NCBI GenBank assembly: GCA_950295325.1
Contig: OX485803.1
Coordinates: 60,031,554 to 60,095,553 of the forward strand
Length of the DNA: 64,000 nucleotides
DNA from: Polytrichum commune
Taxonomy: Eukaryota > Streptophyta > Polytrichopsida > Polytrichales > Polytrichaceae
Direction of reading: 5' to 3'
Part shown: one piece after another, positions 37,600 through 49,385 of the stretch
Numbering within the stretch: the first letter of the stretch is position 1
Layout of the letters: each line of letters begins with the position of its first letter
The notes under the pieces: generated by a model
Seen by the model: only the letters and a program-made list of their open reading frames with translations
Told to the model about the DNA's origin: nothing
Databases searched by the model: none
Made by a program: the position numbers and the translations under genes

Positions 37600-38185
37600 G
37601 GACTCTCGAAAATTATTATAGCGCACAATATTAGGACTATTTAGTGTAGGTGCCATGGATCAAAATCCATGAAATGATGGTAGTGAGATTACTTGGGGTG
37701 AGTTTCATCTCATCACCAAAAATGGTCAAACCTTGGAGTTATCAGTTTAGTAAAGCATATGAAACAATGGGTTTTGTCACAAATCCTAAGTTTATAAGAA
37801 TTAACACATAGTCACCCAAGTCTTCTTCATGCTTAAATTACCATACACAAAGAATGGTGTTGGGCTATTTAAAGTTGGCTTCCTAGCTTGTTCTACTAGA
37901 ATGGGTGGGCCAAGCTAGCCTTGCATAGGCCCATCTAGGATTTAGGACAACGGGTCCCATGTTTATACCATGTTTTAAATCTTATAATTCTTTCAAAAAT
38001 TTTGAGATGGAAAAAGAAGGTCCAAAAAGTTTCACTTAACTTTTAAAATAGGCTTGGATGCATGATGAGCTAAAGGGTTCGTAATAGAAAGTTTTCTCAA
38101 CAGAGGATCAAAACCCATGATTTTGTCCCTCTTTAAGAACTTTTACAGATAATTCTATTGAGCTTGAGTTGGTTTAGGTGGACAT
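37600..38185. other. Intergenic, no feature recognised
   Basis: AT-rich, no open frame of note and no repeat match noticed within the window. Confidence 0.55.
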
Positions 38186-38189
38186 ACAT

Positions 38190-39800
38190 TGAACAAGAAA
38201 TATTTGCATGTCGACATCTTTATTCATGTTTGGTTGACTTCAAAAAGCTTTCGAAACAATTCCACGTGTTAAGCTTTGGGAACACCTCTGATGATTAGGC
38301 ATACCACTTCATTTATAACAAGCCATAAAAGCCACGTATACCACATTTTACGCAAAAGTAAAAATCAACAGTGACACACATGGCAAAGTAATCTTTGGCA
38401 TTGGTCTTAAACAAGGATATCCCTATTTCCCCACATTATTTGGCTTATAAATTGACAAACTTGAAAATATTTGGAGGAGATCAATGGGAACTCTCTATGT
38501 TTATTTGATACGGTGGTCGCCTTTCTTCTTTATGTTGATGATGTGGTTATACTCTCTAAATCAAGAGTAGGCCTACAAAGAACAAACTACATGAGTTTTG
38601 CACTTCTTCTAGCTTTGAAGTCCATCTATCTAAAACCAAAATCATGATCTGTGCCTGCAACAAAAGGAAATTAAACCAAGAGGCATTTTACCTAGGCAAG
38701 GACCGAATTGAGATGAATAATGAATATAAATATCTTAGGATTGATTTTTGTTCACATGGTTACTTTGAGCCATTGAGTAAAAGGCAAAGAATGGCAAGTA
38801 TGAAAGCCTTGACGGACACTTTAAGAAAAGAAGCAGTAGTCGGAGTCACATGTTGGGAACTCAATTCCCATCTATTCAAGGGTCTAGTGCTTCCAACTTT
38901 TACATATGGTACATACAAAAATTTGGGGAGGGGGCTCGGAAAACTCTCATTGGAAGGTTTTTGAGAGGGCATGGAGATACATATGATTTCTCATGTCAAA
39001 GTACGTTCTTCAACAACCTATCATATTTTTTGGTCAAATTTGGAGAATTATTCATAGAATTATACGCTCTTAAGCTCACCATGGGTTCTCAATAACAACT
39101 TGCTCACCTACCCTCCTCTTGGCTAGTTAGTCAAGTAGCCTCACTCTCCTGACACCTAGCCAAACAAGGATTTAACACTTGGCCACTAGAAGAAAACTTG
39201 TCCATTACAACCATGTGGAAGGCATCATGGGGTCTATTTCATTGGGAAACCCACAACAACCCAATAACATAAAAAATCGCATTAGCTAATATCAAGCATG
39301 TTTTTCTTGCTAGAGAGTCGAATTATTTCCATCTCTCAAGGTGAAACTAGATTACATCCACCTCAAGGATTTTCTCAAATACGAATGTGAATTGCACTTG
39401 AAGCAACCATTGACACCACCACAACGCAAGATCACCGTTGCTTACCGCACCACAAACCGTAGACTTGCAATTGAAACCAAACGGTGATCGACTATCCCTA
39501 TCTCTAGAGATAATAAACTATGCCACTTTTGCTCTTACAATTTAGTTGAAAACAAGGCACACTTTATGTTGGAGTGTCCCTTATGTATATCCATAATTTA
39601 GAGCTAAGGTTCCATTGATGTTTAGAAATGTAATACTAGGGAGCCTCAAGTCTTTTTTCCAATCGGATCATCAAGTTGACATTAGTCTATATATCGTGAA
39701 ATCTATTGCACTACGACACTCTTGGGAATTATCCAGTTTGAAAACATCTTGATGTACTTTTTTCTTTACAAACCCTAAAATCAATTTCATTTCATTGCAA
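38190..39800 (+). mobile_element. LINE fragment: broken reverse transcriptase and C-terminal region
   Basis: Plus-strand frames, shifting several times, read a non-LTR RT: FxFDFKKAF-like start with ETIPRVKLWEH (38230-38280), GIGLKQGYPYFPTLFGL (RT block 4) near 38400-38450, LLYVDDVVILSK with the catalytic YVDD near 38530-38560, then SKTKIMICACNKRKLNQEAF and EYKYLRIDFCSHGYF in the longest open part (38644-38964), and LVLPTFTYGT. The C-terminal region (39120-39620) has MWKASWGLFHWETHNNP, RWSTIPISRDNKLCHFCSYN- and KAHFMLECPL, a Cys-Cys-His-Cys finger-like end. The minus-strand fragment at 3200-3660 is the same family. Numerous frameshifts and no upstream endonuclease: inactive, 5'-truncated. Confidence 0.8.
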
Positions 39801-40860
39801 CTTTCACAATTTTATGCGTGGTTTGAGAATTTGATCGTTGCTATATGGGGCCCCAATATGAGATAGGGGTTTTTAAATGGGGGCACTAGAAGTGGTGAAA
39901 AATAGCACTTTCCTATTGGTCATTGGTGCATTGATTCACGTGATTCACCACACAAGTTGTATTTAAGTAAAACTAGATTTTTTTAATTTGGACATTTTGG
40001 CTACCTCAATACTATGGGCGGATCCATCAATACACTATCAACATGTCTCAATTTCATGGGAAATATGTGAATATGATGAACAAAATCAATATATTGTTTT
40101 TTATATCAACTCTATTATATTAAATCAATTTATGGGTGTTGAAACAACTATTCTTTAATATTTTCATGATCATTTCTACATATTATATCATAGGATCCTA
40201 CCATGCAACTCTTATCATAAAAGAGGATCTTATCATATAATTCAACATGTTGTAATTTTGGACTAGGCCTTGGTTCAATTTTACTTAATATTAGTTACAT
40301 GGAGGAAGTCCCACTTGCAAGTGAACTTGAACCAACGCACGCATAGTTTCCCAAAGCAAGTAGGAAGAATGACTCCCAAGTTGGTCAATCACCACAACAC
40401 CTAGATGCTTGAAAATGAAAAGCAGTTGTCAAATAGATAAAGTAGTCACTGCAACATTTAGATGTTTGAGATATCGAAGGCAAGTTGTGTGCATATATAG
40501 ATGATGATAGATAAGTGGTACATATAAACGCCGACTCATGTTGGAGCAAGGATGAATGAAGAGCCTCTTCACCAATGGGTTATTACTACCCCCTACATAA
40601 GTCTTATAAGTCCAGGAAACCGAGAAACTTATGAAATTAGAAGTATAGTACATCAAGATGGTGTCAAAAAGACCGATTCCTTACAACAATGAAACGCATG
40701 CAACGGCCTCAGAAAGATAGAAGCTCATGTCAACTTGATGGTCCAGGTGGAGAAATTGGAGTTTCGATAGGAACTCAACAACGTCATGCAAACATGGACA
40801 CGATTGAGCCAGTAAAGCCGAGGCCACAAAGTCAGAGGTAAATTGCATAGCAAGGGTCCT
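39801..40860. other. Intergenic with dispersed repeats
   Basis: 40010-40310 is the inverted partner of 25810-26200. 40652-40720 (CATCAAGATGGTGT followed by AAAAAG) matches 63574-63640 in the same orientation. No gene recognised. Confidence 0.55.
40010..40310 (-). repeat. Dispersed repeat, copy 2 (inverted partner of 25810-26200)
   Basis: The reverse complement contains AAGTAAAATTGAACCAAGG, CATGGTAGGATCCT, GAAATGATCATGA and CATGAAATTGAGACATGTTG in the same order as 25810-26200. No coding. Confidence 0.55.
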
Positions 40861-40864
40861 TAAT

Positions 40865-41550
40865 GGCTCAGGAGTCAGGAGTACATTCTTGTACCCATCC
40901 AGTCAAGCGTCCACATATTCTGGGTACGAGGAACAACAATTCATGAATCTCAACTGGAAATGTTTTACGTTTTCGTACTTCCTCACCATGACCGTTACCA
41001 AATGAATAAGCAGGCGTTGTGTAACAGGGATTAAATTCGCCCGTCATGCTCAATTGCAGATGGACTTGGATCTCCAGGCCCTTGCCTCATCACTGCATGA
41101 GGCCGACAAGAGTTGGGTAATTAATTATCTGACAGCCTGTTCCTCATTAACTTGCACATTACATCCACATCACTCTGGTAAGGCCTAAGCTTAGTTCAAG
41201 CACGATTTAAGAAACCTCCAGAAAGAGAAGTGGTTGAGGAAGCAGTCAATAAATACAACAACAGCAACAAGAGTGGATTAGGAAATATCTCAACCCGGTT
41301 TGTGAAAGAGAAATTCATCCGGACCACATCTGACATTGGGCGGTTGAAGTGCACACCTGGACGGTGATTGAAACGACAGGATGCAAATCCCATATATGGG
41401 TTTTTGTACTTTGGCCACTCTATCAGCGAAATGTCAAAACCCTCTCTGCAAGGACAAACTGCCCCTTGGTTGCCACAGGGGTTTTGCTGAGAGTCGCTTC
41501 TTTCATCTTTGTTTTTGCTCGTAAGGCCAAAATCTTGCATGGGCACATCA
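40865..41550 (-). other. Exon-like open segments, unknown protein
   Basis: On the minus strand 41546-41196 and 41110-40868 hold open frames with higher GC and coding-like composition. The second reads GLEIQVHLQLSMTGEF, NPCYTTPAYSFGNGHGEEV and RKRKTF, preceded by a CTCATGCAG-type acceptor region; the first reads GFDISLIEWPKYKNPYMG and MGFASCRFNHRPGVHF. I do not recognise either. They may be exons of an uncharacterised gene, long 3' untranslated sequence of the ARID-HMG gene upstream, or a processed fragment. No stop or start choice can be defended. Confidence 0.25.
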
Positions 41551-43680
41551 CCATTGAGGTACAGGTTGTGGACAAGAACACAAATTTTAACCCAAATTGA
41601 ATCTCACTCTATGTATGAGGAATCCTTAGCTTTATAGTTTCGCAAACTTGCCTGCATTGAGCTCATACAATCCATGGTGTCAATATATCTACATTGCAAG
41701 AGAATTCCATCCTTCAATCTTGCATAGTCCTTCCTTTTAGAATCTATCTTGCATGTTTTTTAACCTAATAAGAAGCTCAGAGTTTGGGGTTTATACAAGA
41801 TAGCAAAGTCCTACTTGCTTTACTTAAAATGTAGCAAGAAAATACAACATCTTCATGGAAGTTAGATTTCGTACTTGTGGAAACAAAGAGAATCCCTTAC
41901 TTCTGTTGAGTTGAGATCCATACTCAAATGGTGATTATGATATGTACATGTAAAATAAAAATTCTACATGTGAACGTTGGTTATTATATCTATGATACCC
42001 TGTCAAGTCATCTAAGTAGTCATAAGTGGGACTGAACATAATGATCACTTTCATCCTACATGATGCCCAAATAAGACACTCACAATGAAAAAGTTCAATG
42101 ACATAGTAGCTGCTCATACAAACGACTTTGAATACATGGTGCCTACTAGAGAAAATTGTTGAGTGATGTTTGACAATGTCATGCATAATGCAATTGCTAA
42201 GCTGATCCATGACCATCGACAAGCAGACACATGCATTTGTGGAACTCATGATGCCTATGTGCAGTTGACTTTTCCAGGACTCCTTTTTGAGCTGCTGAGA
42301 ACTCTTTAACAAGGTGAAATGAACCATCAATCTTTTGGAATCGACCTCAACATGGATAAATTGGTCCAGTTGGCAAATGTAATGGCTTTTCAAACTGAAG
42401 AGTGCTTCAAAATACAAGAGATCTAGGGTTCCTAATCTGTTCACTTAAGCCCTATAAGTTGAAGACACGTTGTTCATCCAGAATCGAAGAGAAGGTGAAG
42501 CAAGTTTTACCCAGTCCATTTCATTCTTTGGTTGATAAGGTACCATATTAAGTTTCCAGCATGACCTGACACAAGTGTTGGGGCATGTAGTCTTCACATC
42601 CTACATATGGAATCCTATATATCTCCTAAGAAGCACTCGGCATGACAATCACATAGCAACACAATTCCGGTCATGTCAGAAAAGTTCACACAAAAAAAAT
42701 CTTCATCAAACTGGTACATCAACATTACTTGTATCCCCATCTTTGAAAGAGAAGAGAACAATCCTTCAATAATAAAGTTCACTCAGGTCCATATGTAGTC
42801 AGATTGTAGGCCATCTAATAAACGCCGTATCATGGGGGAGGGCCACTATAAAACCTTCATATATGCTCACAACTCATAAGGACATTGCAGGAGCTCAATT
42901 TTTGCAGAAGTGCAATGAACAGACAACAACCTCACACATTGGAAGACATTGCCTACCACAAATAGGTCCAGGTAGACAATACCCATTGCTTCTCTGTTCA
43001 GCATGCTTTCACATTAGGTTCTCAAGGCAGCTGGAAGCACACACAACAACATACTTGTGGAGAGAAAATCTTACTAGAACTTATCCAAACCTTGCTGCAT
43101 CCAACCTAGAACCCAAAGACCTAAGAATTTTTTAAATAGACTTCCCCTACGAGTTATTGAAGAATCCGCTTCACAAGGATAACTCCCAAATACCTTTGTG
43201 GGTTTAAAACACCACTGTCCAATCTTCACTGAGATCATCACTACACCAAGACTAATCAAGAGCCCACATTTAAGTCAGAAGAGCACCAGGAGCCACGATC
43301 AACACCACACCTCAAATACAGCCTAATCAAGCATCAACAACTCACAGGAATTGCAGGAAACAGATTCAATCTCCAAACCAAATAAGAGCCTAAACAATCA
43401 TCAAGTCCGTCAAAAATTTCACCATGTTGAACATTGAAAGTTTGCATTCTTCAACTGCTGATACCCGCTGCACCCTATGATACACCTCAAAAAGAAATTG
43501 CCGCAATACAATCTCAACCAAGAAGGATCAAAAATCTGGCAAGCATCTCCCTCCAGTACAGTTACTTTCCTCTGTGATGACAAGATCTAAATATGCTCAG
43601 TCAAAGCAGTCACTGCCCAGGATTCAATGCACCCCAATTCACCTAATTCCCAAAATCCAAAGGTTGTGGGTTCTATATAG
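41551..43680 (-). other. Possible 3' untranslated region of the ARID-HMG gene, otherwise unassigned
   Basis: Directly downstream (minus strand) of the ARID-HMG stop codon. The minus strand is T/G-rich, like the transcribed strand of the introns nearby, which would suit a long 3' UTR with or without introns. The frame at 41935-42444 has no family motif. No polyadenylation site can be singled out. Confidence 0.3.
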
Positions 43681-46600
43681 TCAGCCCATGAACTGATGTG
43701 GCGTTGGTTGACTGTGAGTGTCCTCATGAGCTTCCAAGTCAATATTTCCCTGGTTTTGCAGTGAATGTGATGGAGGAGGAGCATTAGCTACAGTTTCAAG
43801 ATTGAGTTGCGGCGCTTCAACAGAAGATTGTGGGAGAGATGGAGGAGTATAGTGTTGAGGTGGAGGATATGCTGGAGCTTCAGACTGCTGCCCTTGCGGG
43901 AGTTGATCAAGGTTGAAGGAGTGTTTCGGAACTGGTACAGTAGGTGATTCTTGCTCAGAAGCCACTCTGGCCACAATATTGTTCTCTTGTGAAGCAGTTG
44001 CAATGATTCCAGCAGGTTCAACCTGGCGTGCACTGCTATGTCCCGCTTTAGGATTGTTCAACTGCTCTTTGTACTCTCGCATCTCCCTCTTGTATCTTTC
44101 TTTGTCCTTCACGCCTTTGTCTTGGTAAGGCTGCACCACAAGCAATATCGCGTTTGAAACAGGACTACACATGTTGCAGGCAGTGTGCACAGCAGTTGCA
44201 GTAACTGCAGATTTCAAAGAATTCATGAGGAATGACCTTGGCAGACACTAACAAAGATGACCTTAGGAAGGAAGTATTTTGTGTTGTTTCCATAACAAGG
44301 ACACATGAAATACTGACAACTTGTGCAGATCTAGGTGCTTCCATAACGTGATACATTGTTTAAAGATGAGGGAGCTGTTGAGAAATTGTCAATGAAATTT
44401 GAGTAGGGTCTAATGAAAGATTGAGAAGTGGAATGTAGCAAGATTACCATTTTAGCTTCCTCAGAAAGACCGTTCCAGGCATCACCAATCATGCGGCTCA
44501 ACTCTCGCTCTTTATCAGGGTGGAGAAGTTTCAGCTTCGCCCTTTCTTCAGCAAAAAAGAAGTTGTAACCTGTTCTGTTCTGCCTTGGTGCATTGGGATC
44601 CTTCTTTGAGTCCTCATTGTAACGCTTTCTGCGTACTTTCATGTCCTTTTCAGGTAGCTGTATCTCAGCTCCAGTTGTTAGGGCATAATTTGGCACATGA
44701 GCATACTGGGGACCACGGTGTCCAGGTGGTATGTGATAAATGACACCTCTCAATTTCTCACCACCCACCACTACAGTTACCAAATACCCATGTTCGAACT
44801 TCCCTTCAATTGCACCAGTCACAACATGACCAATTGAAGCAACGGGGTGGACTGGAATAGAGACCAAACAAGTGTTAGACAAGTGTTAGACAAGTGCACA
44901 TTTGTATAGAATGCAATCTGATGAAACTCAGTAAAGTAATCTAACACACACTGACAGGTCTAGAACCATCAAGAATTTTCTCTATCACCCAACCCTCCAG
45001 ATTATTATAAATGCTTCCATATTTACTGCTGAAACACCTCACAGAAGTATTGGTCTTCATCAATTTGCAATTTTGCCTCGAGACTAGTACAAAGAGGCAT
45101 ATGCACTGCACTCCCACCACAAAGCCCACCATACACAATAAATACAGGACTAACACTCATAAGCATTAAGCAATTCTAAAAGACATGAAATTGAAATGGA
45201 CCTGGAACGGTCATTTGAACAGGGGCAAGCTTTCTCTTTTTCTTCTTCCCATCAGTAATCAATGCTTCTGATTCTTCTTCATGTGCCTGCACTTGTGAAT
45301 ATCCTTCAGATGTGTACTCATTTTTGGTCATCACAGGGCTGGGTGCTGGCAAGGGCGCTGGAAGTGCAAATGTGTGTCCAATTAGAGGAGCAATAGCTTA
45401 AAATCCTATTCAAGACATAATATGCAGATTGCCAAGCACCAGCCAAAAGTGAACAGTCAAGATACCCTCTAATACATTGTGACACATCTGCAACCCACAT
45501 TCTCATACTTCTGTTAAATTGCTTACCTCTGCAATATTTCTTTCAGTGAACATGCAAATATTCTGCTCAAATGCAGACTAGAACAACATGCAAAGTCAAA
45601 GCCATTTTAATTGTTAGCATCAACTCAAGAAGTAAATTTACATTTGTCCAATTATATGCAGCACAGAAAAAGTTACCATGTACTTACTTGGAGGAGGAAT
45701 CAAAGGTCCCCTGGAGCCAAAAAAGTATGCTTGTTCATAGTGGTGAAGCAAAGTGATGTAGTATTTCCTGAGAACATACGAGGCACTTGTAGTGGTGCGA
45801 GGAAAGTTAAAAGCACCTGTAATTTCTTTCCACTTCCTGTCCTTTATTACCTGTATAAAAACATAAGTTGTGGATAACATCTTGAGTCTCAACCAATTGC
45901 CAGATTGAAACTCTAGCTAAAACTTCATTAAAATAATTGAAGTTGGAATTGAGTTCAATCAGTTGGTTCACTGAGAAGTGAATTCGAATTTAAATACAAA
46001 TATCACATAGCAACCCCAGACTTTCCTTCAAACCAATACCAAGCATACAGAACATCCTGCATGACCATACAACTTTATCACTTTTATGATGTATGACAAA
46101 AAGGAAACATAGGACATGAATATGAGGAAAATTGAACAGGTCGCAAGGATCTCAAAGGAAGCACCTGATGCAACCCACCCCGCTGTGTGACTTCAATGTA
46201 CAATACGTGCAAGTCGAGGTCCTTTCCCCCCATTTTTGGTATCCTGGAATGGCAAAACGCCACGCCCCAGTATCAAACACAAGCTGTTAGAAATACTATA
46301 ACTTTCATTCTTAGCTCCACATGTTCAAAGCATTCAGCAGCAGCACTGAAATGCAAGCCGTAGCACAGATGATGTAATAGAGCAGATCTCAACACAGTTG
46401 CTGTCTAGTATATTAGCATGAAGTCCTTGCAATCCATGTCAAAGAATGTGGTACAAGTAACAGTGATTCCCAACGACAAACCACTAAAGATCATGCTCTG
46501 CATATCTAGAGCTAAATCTCATTCCAAACACAGCATCATCTGGAGTCCATCAACAACAGCGCACAAAATCTGCCAATGAAATCATTGCACTATAAGGGTA

Positions 46601-47720
46601 TTTTATATTGTTCAGTATATCATAAGGGCATTTCATATTGTTCGGTATTTCATAAGGGTATTTCATATTGTTCTGTTGCCTACATACAGTCTCCCTAAGA
46701 TGCGTCCACATTCTCGCCTGGGATTCAATTAGAGATATCTACATAGCAAATTTCAAGGCGATCAGTTTTGTCTTGTCGAAGTTGCACCTGCAGACCATTC
46801 TGAGTCCTACTATCCTCGTAAGCTTAGGCCATGGCCAATTTAAGGTATTGAAACTATGAACATTTTACAATTTATTATCTTCTCATACAAAATCCACTTT
46901 CTTTGAAGGCATACCAACACCTTGCACTACATACTTGATGAGAACCAGAAGGAAAATCTATATAGTACATGTTGTGGCATGCTCAAATCACACTTCTGTA
47001 AACATAAATGTGTTCCAATGGACCATATTCATTGTCCACTGAATGTACTTCACCTCTTATAGTAAAGGAACAACGATCTGCAAGCATTTTCTCCAATAAG
47101 AAATAGTAAACTTCAAATAAGAAATCGACTAGAAATCATTAGCACTACAAGAATGAGCCATAAATCTCAACAAACTTGTCCCCCATGCTCAAGCTCCAGA
47201 TAGTCCCAGAGCTAATGTTTCAAGCTCCACTGGAAAAAATGCTTGTGACGCTGAAGGGGGCACCCACCGATTGCACATTTGCACAAATGGTGGCTTGTAT
47301 CATGAACCCAGTTAAACCCACGAAAATTGCCCAATGTCGTTCATACCTCAATGCTTAGCGTCAACGAGATGCAGCAAAGAAGCTCCAGCAGAGAACATAA
47401 AGGAATGTTAAGCCATATTATCATTTTCATGCACCACACACACATACAAGCTTCATGGGCAATCGAAAGGGATGGGAAGAAGGTTAGGAACAGTTGTTCT
47501 TACACAAGGCTTTGCTAGAAATTTCTTGTGATGCTGAAGGGAGTAGACAGCAACTGCACATTTGTACAAAACATGCTTCTATAATAAACCCACTTAAACC
47601 TTGTGAAAAAAATTGTCCATTGTCGTTGATACCGTAATGCTTAAGGATCAAGGAGATGCAGCAAAGAAACTCCGGTGAAGGAGATGAAGGAACTTTAAGC
47701 CAAATTAGCAGCTACACTCA

Positions 47721-47751
<31 letters not shown>

Positions 47752-48053
47752 TGCAGGCTCATGGGCAAACAAAGGGATGAGAGGCAGGTTAAGAAAGTTG
47801 TTCGTACACAAGGCGAGTGCCCAGAGCAGCATGAAGCTTGTTGAGAGCCACAAATCTCAACAAACTTGTCCCCAAGCTCAAGCTCCAGATAGTCTCAACA
47901 GCTAATGTTTAGAGCTTTGCTAGAAAATTCTTGTGACGCTGAAGGGAGTAGCCACCAATTACACAGTTGCACAAAAAGTTGCACAAAGAGATAAAGGAAC
48001 GTTAACAAAATTAGCATTTAGACCCAACAAACACACGCGGCCCCCCCGCCCCC

Positions 48054-48088
<35 letters not shown>

Positions 48089-48431
48089 GCTTCATGGCCA
48101 AACAAAAGGGATGGGAAGCAAGTTAAGACAGATGTTCTTACGCTAAGCGGGTGCCCAGAGCAGCATGAAACTTGTTGAGAGTGTCCAGGAAAACGTCCTT
48201 GCTGGTGACCACCTCCTGGTGCTTGGCAAGAGGGGGGGGGTAGAACTGTCCCGGAGCAATGGTATGCGACAACCCGGGCGGTGTCACCATAGCCATCATC
48301 AGCATTGTTGAGTTTGGTGGAGGGGTTGCTGTCGGTAATGAGTGTGAAGTAGGCGAGGATGAAGCCCCATTTTGAGTCACCTTCGTCTGACCCCGCAGAG
48401 GGGAGGGAGCCGAAGGGGCGGCAACCTCCAT
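43681..48431 (-). CDS. ARID-HMG box DNA-binding protein (plant HMGB9/10/11/15 type)
   Basis: Nuclear chromatin protein: the ARID and HMG box both bind AT-rich or bent DNA. Six coding exons on the minus strand: 48431-48142, 46243-46165, 45850-45688, 45357-45202, 44851-44448, 44130-43681. All introns are GT-AG and the joined frame is open, 513 residues, a little longer than the Arabidopsis members as I recall them. Residues 76-167 form the ARID (TSKDVFLDTLNKFHAALGTR, GGKDLDLHVLYIEVTQRGGL, VIKDRKWKEITGAFNFP, VLRKYYITLLHHYEQAYFF). Residues 215-221 are a basic nuclear-localisation run (KKKKRKL). Residues 230-300 hold the conserved linker (EGKFEHGYLVTVVVGGEKLR). Residues 314-385 are the HMG box (DPNAPRQNRTGYNFFFAEER, SRMIGDAWNGLSEEAK, PYQDKGVKDKERYKREM). 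The C-terminal 125 residues are Pro/Gln/Ser-rich. The first in-frame ATG is at 48431 with G at -3 and +4; the frame is open a little further upstream but has no ATG. Confidence 0.93.
46592..46676. repeat. 30-bp tandem repeat, 3 units, in ARID-HMG intron 1
   Basis: ATAAGGGTATTTTATATTG-type units start at 46592, 46622 and 46652, each followed by TTC(A/G/T)GT. It lies in the large first intron, about 350 bases upstream (in transcript sense) of the exon 2 acceptor. Confidence 0.85.
47157..48190 (-). repeat. Tandem array in ARID-HMG intron 1 that includes the end of exon 1
   Basis: Three diverged units. TTGTGACGCTGAAGGG or its variant occurs at about 47243, 47528 and 47936; GGGATGGGAAG/GGGATGAGAGG near 47470, 47774 and 48108; the CAAACTTGTCCCC...CTCCAGATAGTC block at 47157 and 47846. 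The unit nearest exon 1 ends in the functional exon end and donor (48134-48181). 47800-47847 is a copy of those 48 bases with about 42 identities, keeping a GT at the donor position (GTACGA instead of GTAAGA). CA microsatellites (47718-47746 and 48055-48087) sit at equivalent places in two units. Confidence 0.85.
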
Positions 48432-49385
48432 AGCCACACTAACCTCCCAATGTTGATGATGCTGATGGTTCTCCCCCACTTTTGCCTTTGCCTTTGGCTC
48501 TGCCCCTGGCTCCTATCCCATACACACTAACCACAACGCCAATCCCTAGCCAAAACCCAAAAACCCAAACCCCACAACCTAGTACTCTCTCCCCGTCACC
48601 ATCATCACCCTCGCCAGGCCTTCGTCAGTCGACACGAGCCACTCGTTTTTGGTGATTTCAAAATACCTCAAAATTCCCGGGACGCGCACGAAACATCGAC
48701 AATCTAAGTTATTATTCTCCAAAGAGCTTCCAGACTCCAAGCCCACACTGTGCTCGCAATTGTGGTTTCCACCCAAGTAGTAGTACTGATGAAGACGACG
48801 AACAAACTCGCATCCAAATACTCAAGCAGAAAATGCATCGAGAGCGCCGAGCTGCTGCGCAGTAACGGATGCCTTGAAGAGCGAAAACCAAAAACAAATG
48901 CGCAACTCCGGCTTACAATCCTGAGTAATCCGTTAGGTCCCCGGGCGCTGGCTCGCTTCCTCGGACCAGAGAGGGAAAAACAAACTGCAGAGCTCGCGGC
49001 AAAAAAAGCTCCAAACTCGCTCGAAATGTGCATCGAATTCGGAGTTACAAAAAGCGAGTACGGCGAGCGTAGATGGCGCCAGCGCTAGGCCTAAGCCCCC
49101 CCAGCCTGTCCTTTCCGACGGGATCCACGAAATCGTCCCCTTCGTCGACGATAATCTTTCGGGATTCATGTTGTCCTACCACTCCAGGAACGACAGAGTT
49201 GGACGAAAATATTTCAGTCCGCAACGGCGGGGGGGGGGTTGACGATAACCCGGGGCCTAAGTCCCCGCCATCTTTCCTCGGACCGCGAGAGAGATGATCT
49301 ACGTGGTACCACGCGGTTGGCCCAGATCCGTGCTTGCGCGCAAAACTGCTGAGCTGGCAGGCATTGGTCACCATTTCACATAGAG
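48432..49385 (-). promoter_or_regulatory. GC-rich 5' region of the ARID-HMG gene
   Basis: GC content rises sharply from about 48180 to 49385, then falls abruptly to AT-rich repeat DNA. It should contain the 5' untranslated region and promoter of the minus-strand gene; no TATA box or transcription start can be assigned. Overlapping frames on both strands (for example plus 49073-49297, minus 49045-49374 and 48704-49033) are open mainly because of high GC. The plus frame at 49073 starts at an ATG and is Ser/Pro/Thr-rich like a plastid transit peptide, but has no continuation. Confidence 0.45.
48513..48521 (-). promoter_or_regulatory. Two-codon upstream ORF (ATG-GGA-TAG)
   Basis: On the minus strand ATG at 48521 is followed by one sense codon and TAG, ending 81 bases before the main ATG at 48431. 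If it is in the leader of the transcript it is a minimal uORF that could reduce initiation at the main start. Whether it is transcribed is not shown. Confidence 0.4.

Noticed and set aside
41935..42444. Minus-strand frame of 169 residues
   Set aside because: No motif, composition like the surrounding transcribed-looking noncoding DNA, and no splice sites that join it to a neighbour.
48432..48479. N-terminal extension of the ARID-HMG protein from GTG at 48479
   Set aside because: The frame is open to a TAG further upstream but has no ATG before 48431. A GTG start is unlikely for a plant nuclear gene, and the ATG at 48431 has a good context.
48704..49374. Overlapping open frames on both strands upstream of the ARID-HMG gene
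   Set aside because: High GC alone explains several mutually overlapping frames, and none has a recognisable domain. Kept only as a low-confidence finding for the plus frame at 49073.
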